From: Novosphingobium sp.
GTDB taxonomy: Bacteria; Pseudomonadota; Alphaproteobacteria; Sphingomonadales; Sphingomonadaceae
Direction: 5' to 3'
DNA length: 64,000 bases
NCBI GenBank assembly: GCA_016719755.1
Contig: JADJYM010000016.1
Location: forward strand, 434,001-498,000
A model generated the notes under the pieces. The model had not been told where the DNA came from. It ran no database searches and saw only the letters and a program-made list of their open reading frames with translations. The translations under genes and the position numbers were made by a program. This document shows, piece by piece, positions 62,228 through 64,000 of this stretch (positions are counted from its first letter, which is position 1; each line of letters begins with the position of its first letter).

Positions 62228-62646
62228 GCCGCGGCCACCGGGGTGACCGGGCCGGAGCTTTCCAGCTGCAGGGTGTAGTTGCGCTCGCCGTTGAAATCGC
62301 CCGAATAGTCGAGCTTCTGGACCAGGAAGCTGCCGCGCAGCTTTTCGCCGTCCTCGAAGCTCAGTTCATAGGCGTCGAGCGTGCCGTTCATCGCATTCGC
62401 GCGCAGCTGGGCTTCGGCGGCGCTGCCCAGGAAGATTCCCGCAGCTGTAACCGAGACCGAGCGCACCCCGGCGCCCGAAAGCAGCTCGCGCCAACCGGCG
62501 CTGTCCTTGCTGGTGACGACCACGCTGTCGCCGGCAATCGACATCTGGGTGGTGCGAAGGCCGGCGACGGTCTGGTAGACCGGCGGTTCGGCGCCGTTGG
62601 TGATCTTGAGCAGGAAGGCGCTGCCTTTCTGTGCGGTCATGGTCAT
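62224..62646 (-). CDS. GTA gp9-like major tail protein (TP901-1 family)
   Basis: A 140-residue tail tube protein of the TP901-1 type: LLKITNGAEPPVYQTVAGLRTTQM near the start, and DGEKLRGSFLVQKLDYSGDFNGERNYTLQLES near the end. An AAGGAGC site stands before ATG 62646. It polymerises into the tail tube. Confidence 0.92.
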   Translation of the reverse strand: MTMTAQKGSAFLLKITNGAEPPVYQTVAGLRTTQMSIAGDSVVVTSKDSAGWRELLSGAGVRSVSVTAAGIFLGSAAEAQLRANAMNGTLDAYELSFEDGEKLRGSFLVQKLDYSGDFNGERNYTLQLESSGPVTPVAAA

Positions 62647-62664
62647 GCTCCTTGTTGGAAGGGA

Positions 62665-63057
62665 TCAGTCCGCCATCAGGCGGAAGCGGTATTCGATCAG
62701 GATCGCGCGGGTGTTGGCCGCGCGCTGTTCGGCGCGGGCGCGCAGGAACTGCGTGTTCACCACGCGGAAGCCGGCCTGTGCGGCGGGCAGGGCGGCAATC
62801 CGCGCCTCGATGGCCGAGGTGAGCAGGGCGGCGGTGTCGGGCCGGTCGCCACGGCAATGCAGTTCCAGCGCGATCCGCACCTCGCGGCCCGCCCGGTCCT
62901 TGACCGACCAGTCGGCGCTGGCGCTGGCGGCCACCGCCAGCCAGGGGAGCGCGGTGCGAGAAGGCGCTTCCTCGACAATCGCGTTAAGCTGGCCGGACAG
63001 CGCCGGATCGGCGGCCAGCCAGGCCAGCAGCGCGGCGCGCAGGGCAATTTCCATCAT
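62665..63057 (-). CDS. GTA gp8-like tail terminator protein (DUF3168)
   Basis: A 130-residue DUF3168 protein. ATG 63057 (a doubled ATGATG) has AAAGGATAGG upstream. Core LRAALLAWLAADPALSG and C-terminal FRVVNTQFLRARAEQRAANTRAILIEYRFRL. It caps the tail tube at the head side. Confidence 0.88.
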   Translation of the reverse strand: MMEIALRAALLAWLAADPALSGQLNAIVEEAPSRTALPWLAVAASASADWSVKDRAGREVRIALELHCRGDRPDTAALLTSAIEARIAALPAAQAGFRVVNTQFLRARAEQRAANTRAILIEYRFRLMAD

Positions 63058-63059
63058 GC

Positions 63060-63224
63060 CTATCCTTTGCTGAACAGCGGCCAGAGCAGCGCCGCGCGGC
63101 GCCAGCGTCGGGCGGGATCGCGGCGTTCCATCCGCAGGGTTTCGGCCCGCGCCGCGCCAAGCCGGGCGGCCTGCGCCTGCAGCCGGGTTAGCAACGCGGC
63201 GAAATCGGCGGCGGGATCGCTCAT
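63060..63224 (-). CDS. 54-codon GTA ORF at the gp7 position
   Basis: A short basic protein (MSDPAADFAALLTRLQAQAA then RLGAARAETLRMERRDPARRW, ending FSKG), overlapping gp6 by ATGA. RcGTA carries gp7 (a ~110-aa stopper) here. This is half that size and of different sequence, mostly helical. It may be a shortened gp7 or a separate small gene. Confidence 0.6.
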   Translation of the reverse strand: MSDPAADFAALLTRLQAQAARLGAARAETLRMERRDPARRWRRAALLWPLFSKG

Positions 63225-63769
63225 GCCAGCCGCAGCCGCCGCCACGGGCGCCACAGCGCCGCAACCGCCGCCGGGGGCAGGGCGGACTGGGCCTCGTCTT
63301 CGCGCAGGCGGTACTGGTGCGCGGCAATCCGCAGCACCCCGTGGCGCAGGGCATCGGGCAGGCCGGCCCAGTCTGCCGCGAGCCCGGCAGAGAAGCGCAC
63401 CGCCACGCGGCCCGCGCTGCCGGGGCGCAGCGTGCCGATCCGCCCGCCGCCATCGGCGTCGAGTTCGATCCGGTAGTCGCCCGCGGCCAGCGCAAAGCGC
63501 GGCCCTTCGGCGGGAATGCCCTGGACCGAAGTAATCGCCTGGACCGGGCGGGCGGAAAGCCGGGTCCATCCGGGCGTGGCGGGCAGCACTTCCTCGCAGA
63601 CCTGCTGCAGCGGCATGGTGCCGGTGAAATCCTCGCACAGGTCAGGCGCCATGCGCAGCAGCGCGGTCAGCTGGGCATCGTCGCCCGGAACGGTAATGCC
63701 CAGCCAGTCCTTGAGCTCGGCCAGCGCGGACGGCGCCAGCACGGCGGGGGTAATGATGGCCCGCTTCAT
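63221..63769 (-). CDS. GTA gp6-like head-tail connector
   Basis: A 182-residue head-tail connector. The helical core ALAELKDWLGITVPGDDAQLTALLRMA is a phage gp6-like signature. ATG 63769 has GGAGAC upstream; I do not use the longer 213-aa frame from 63862 because its added N-terminus is low-complexity. It joins the portal ring to the tail. Confidence 0.9.
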   Translation of the reverse strand: MKRAIITPAVLAPSALAELKDWLGITVPGDDAQLTALLRMAPDLCEDFTGTMPLQQVCEEVLPATPGWTRLSARPVQAITSVQGIPAEGPRFALAAGDYRIELDADGGGRIGTLRPGSAGRVAVRFSAGLAADWAGLPDALRHGVLRIAAHQYRLREDEAQSALPPAAVAALWRPWRRLRLA

Positions 63770-63867
63770 GGCGGTCTCCGTGTCTGGGGATGGGAAAGGG
63801 TGCGCCCGCGCCGAAGGGGAGGGGGGCGGCGCGGGCGCGGGGTGCGGCGCCCGGGGGGGCACCGCTG

Positions 63868-63896
63868 GCGGGCGGACTCTAGGAGAATCCGCCCGC
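63868..63896 (-). terminator. hairpin between capsid and connector genes
   Basis: GCGGGCGGA (63868-63876) pairs with TCCGCCCGC (63888-63896), with three more inner pairs, in the 134-bp gap after the capsid stop. It lacks a T-run; a partial attenuator or mRNA stabiliser that sets a high capsid to low connector ratio is likely. Confidence 0.5.
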
Positions 63897-63903
63897 GTCA
63901 GGC

Positions 63904-64000
63904 TCAGGTCGAGATCTTCAGCAGCTTGATCGCATCACTATCCAGCACCTGCCCGCCGACGCGCTTGGTGGCGTAGAAGTTGACGAACGGCTTGTTGGTG
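63904..64000 (-). CDS. GTA gp5-like major capsid protein, C-terminus (runs off window)
   Basis: The last 31 residues of an HK97-type capsid protein: KPFVNFYATKRVGGQVLDSD then AIKLLKIST and stop. The FYATKRVGG...AIKLLK block is the usual C-terminal signature of GTA and HK97-like capsids. The rest of the gene, and probably gp1-gp4, lie to the right outside the window. Confidence 0.9.
   Translation of the reverse strand, partial: TNKPFVNFYATKRVGGQVLDSDAIKLLKIST

Noticed and set aside
54445-64000. Active prophage with integrase or att sites
   Set aside because: The cluster has RcGTA gene order, no integrase, repressor or lysis cassette within the window, and no flanking repeat. A GTA fits better. 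The part beyond 64000 could not be checked.

Overview
The window is high-GC DNA from an alphaproteobacterium, most probably Sphingomonadales (Sphingomonas/Novosphingobium/Erythrobacter type). The support is a MipZ division ATPase, a petABC operon, tonB-exbB-exbD-exbD, a PgmG-like phosphomannomutase, an OmpA with a polyproline linker, a glycine-rich double cold-shock protein, and a gene transfer agent (GTA) head-tail cluster of the Rhodobacter RcGTA kind ending in a DUF2793 gene. Genus cannot be fixed from the sequence alone. Coding density is high and many genes are coupled by 1-8 bp overlaps.

Region 1 (1-13.1 kb) starts with the 5' part of gpmA, a small ORF and tRNA-Thr(GGT). A lipid/envelope block follows. 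A minus-strand operon encodes a single-chain LptF-LptG permease, a GNAT-type acyltransferase, an acyl carrier protein and a FabF-like ketosynthase. Beside it, a divergent plus-strand series encodes a DUF2141 secreted protein, a CDP-alcohol phosphatidyltransferase, a Stealth sugar-phosphate transferase, an adenylate-forming ligase fused to a carrier domain, an acyltransferase-3-like membrane protein and a PAPS sulfotransferase, with an SDR oxidoreductase convergent to it. I read this as a candidate pathway that makes, decorates and exports a surface lipid or glycolipid. The product is unknown.

Region 2 (13.2-54.4 kb) is mostly housekeeping: threonine aldolase, an EamA transporter, aminopeptidase N, a YfiH-type laccase-domain protein, petABC, a CsgG-like protein, panC, mipZ plus a membrane J-protein, phosphomannomutase, a DUF4010 transporter, an Lhr-type helicase, the TonB energy system, homoserine dehydrogenase, glpX, prs, an AAA ATPase with a HisN-like phosphatase, a GMC oxidoreductase, a fatty acid hydroxylase, argD-argF-hslO, queC with an MFS carrier, sodC and ompA. 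Two copies of a ~144-bp three-hairpin palindromic repeat, in opposite orientation, sit at 36.6 and 42.1 kb, each between converging genes. A different 71-bp inverted repeat ends on the start codon of the AAA ATPase gene.

Region 3 (54.7-64 kb, minus strand) is the GTA cluster from the capsid C-terminus (right edge) through connector, tail terminator, major tail protein, chaperones, tape measure, distal tail, hub, peptidase and tip proteins. The genes overlap in one transcription unit. Three points stand out: the tape-measure gene is split by a frameshift, the gp12-like gene carries a ~550-residue extra N-terminal region while the gp15-like gene is short, and a 54-codon ORF sits where gp7 is expected.
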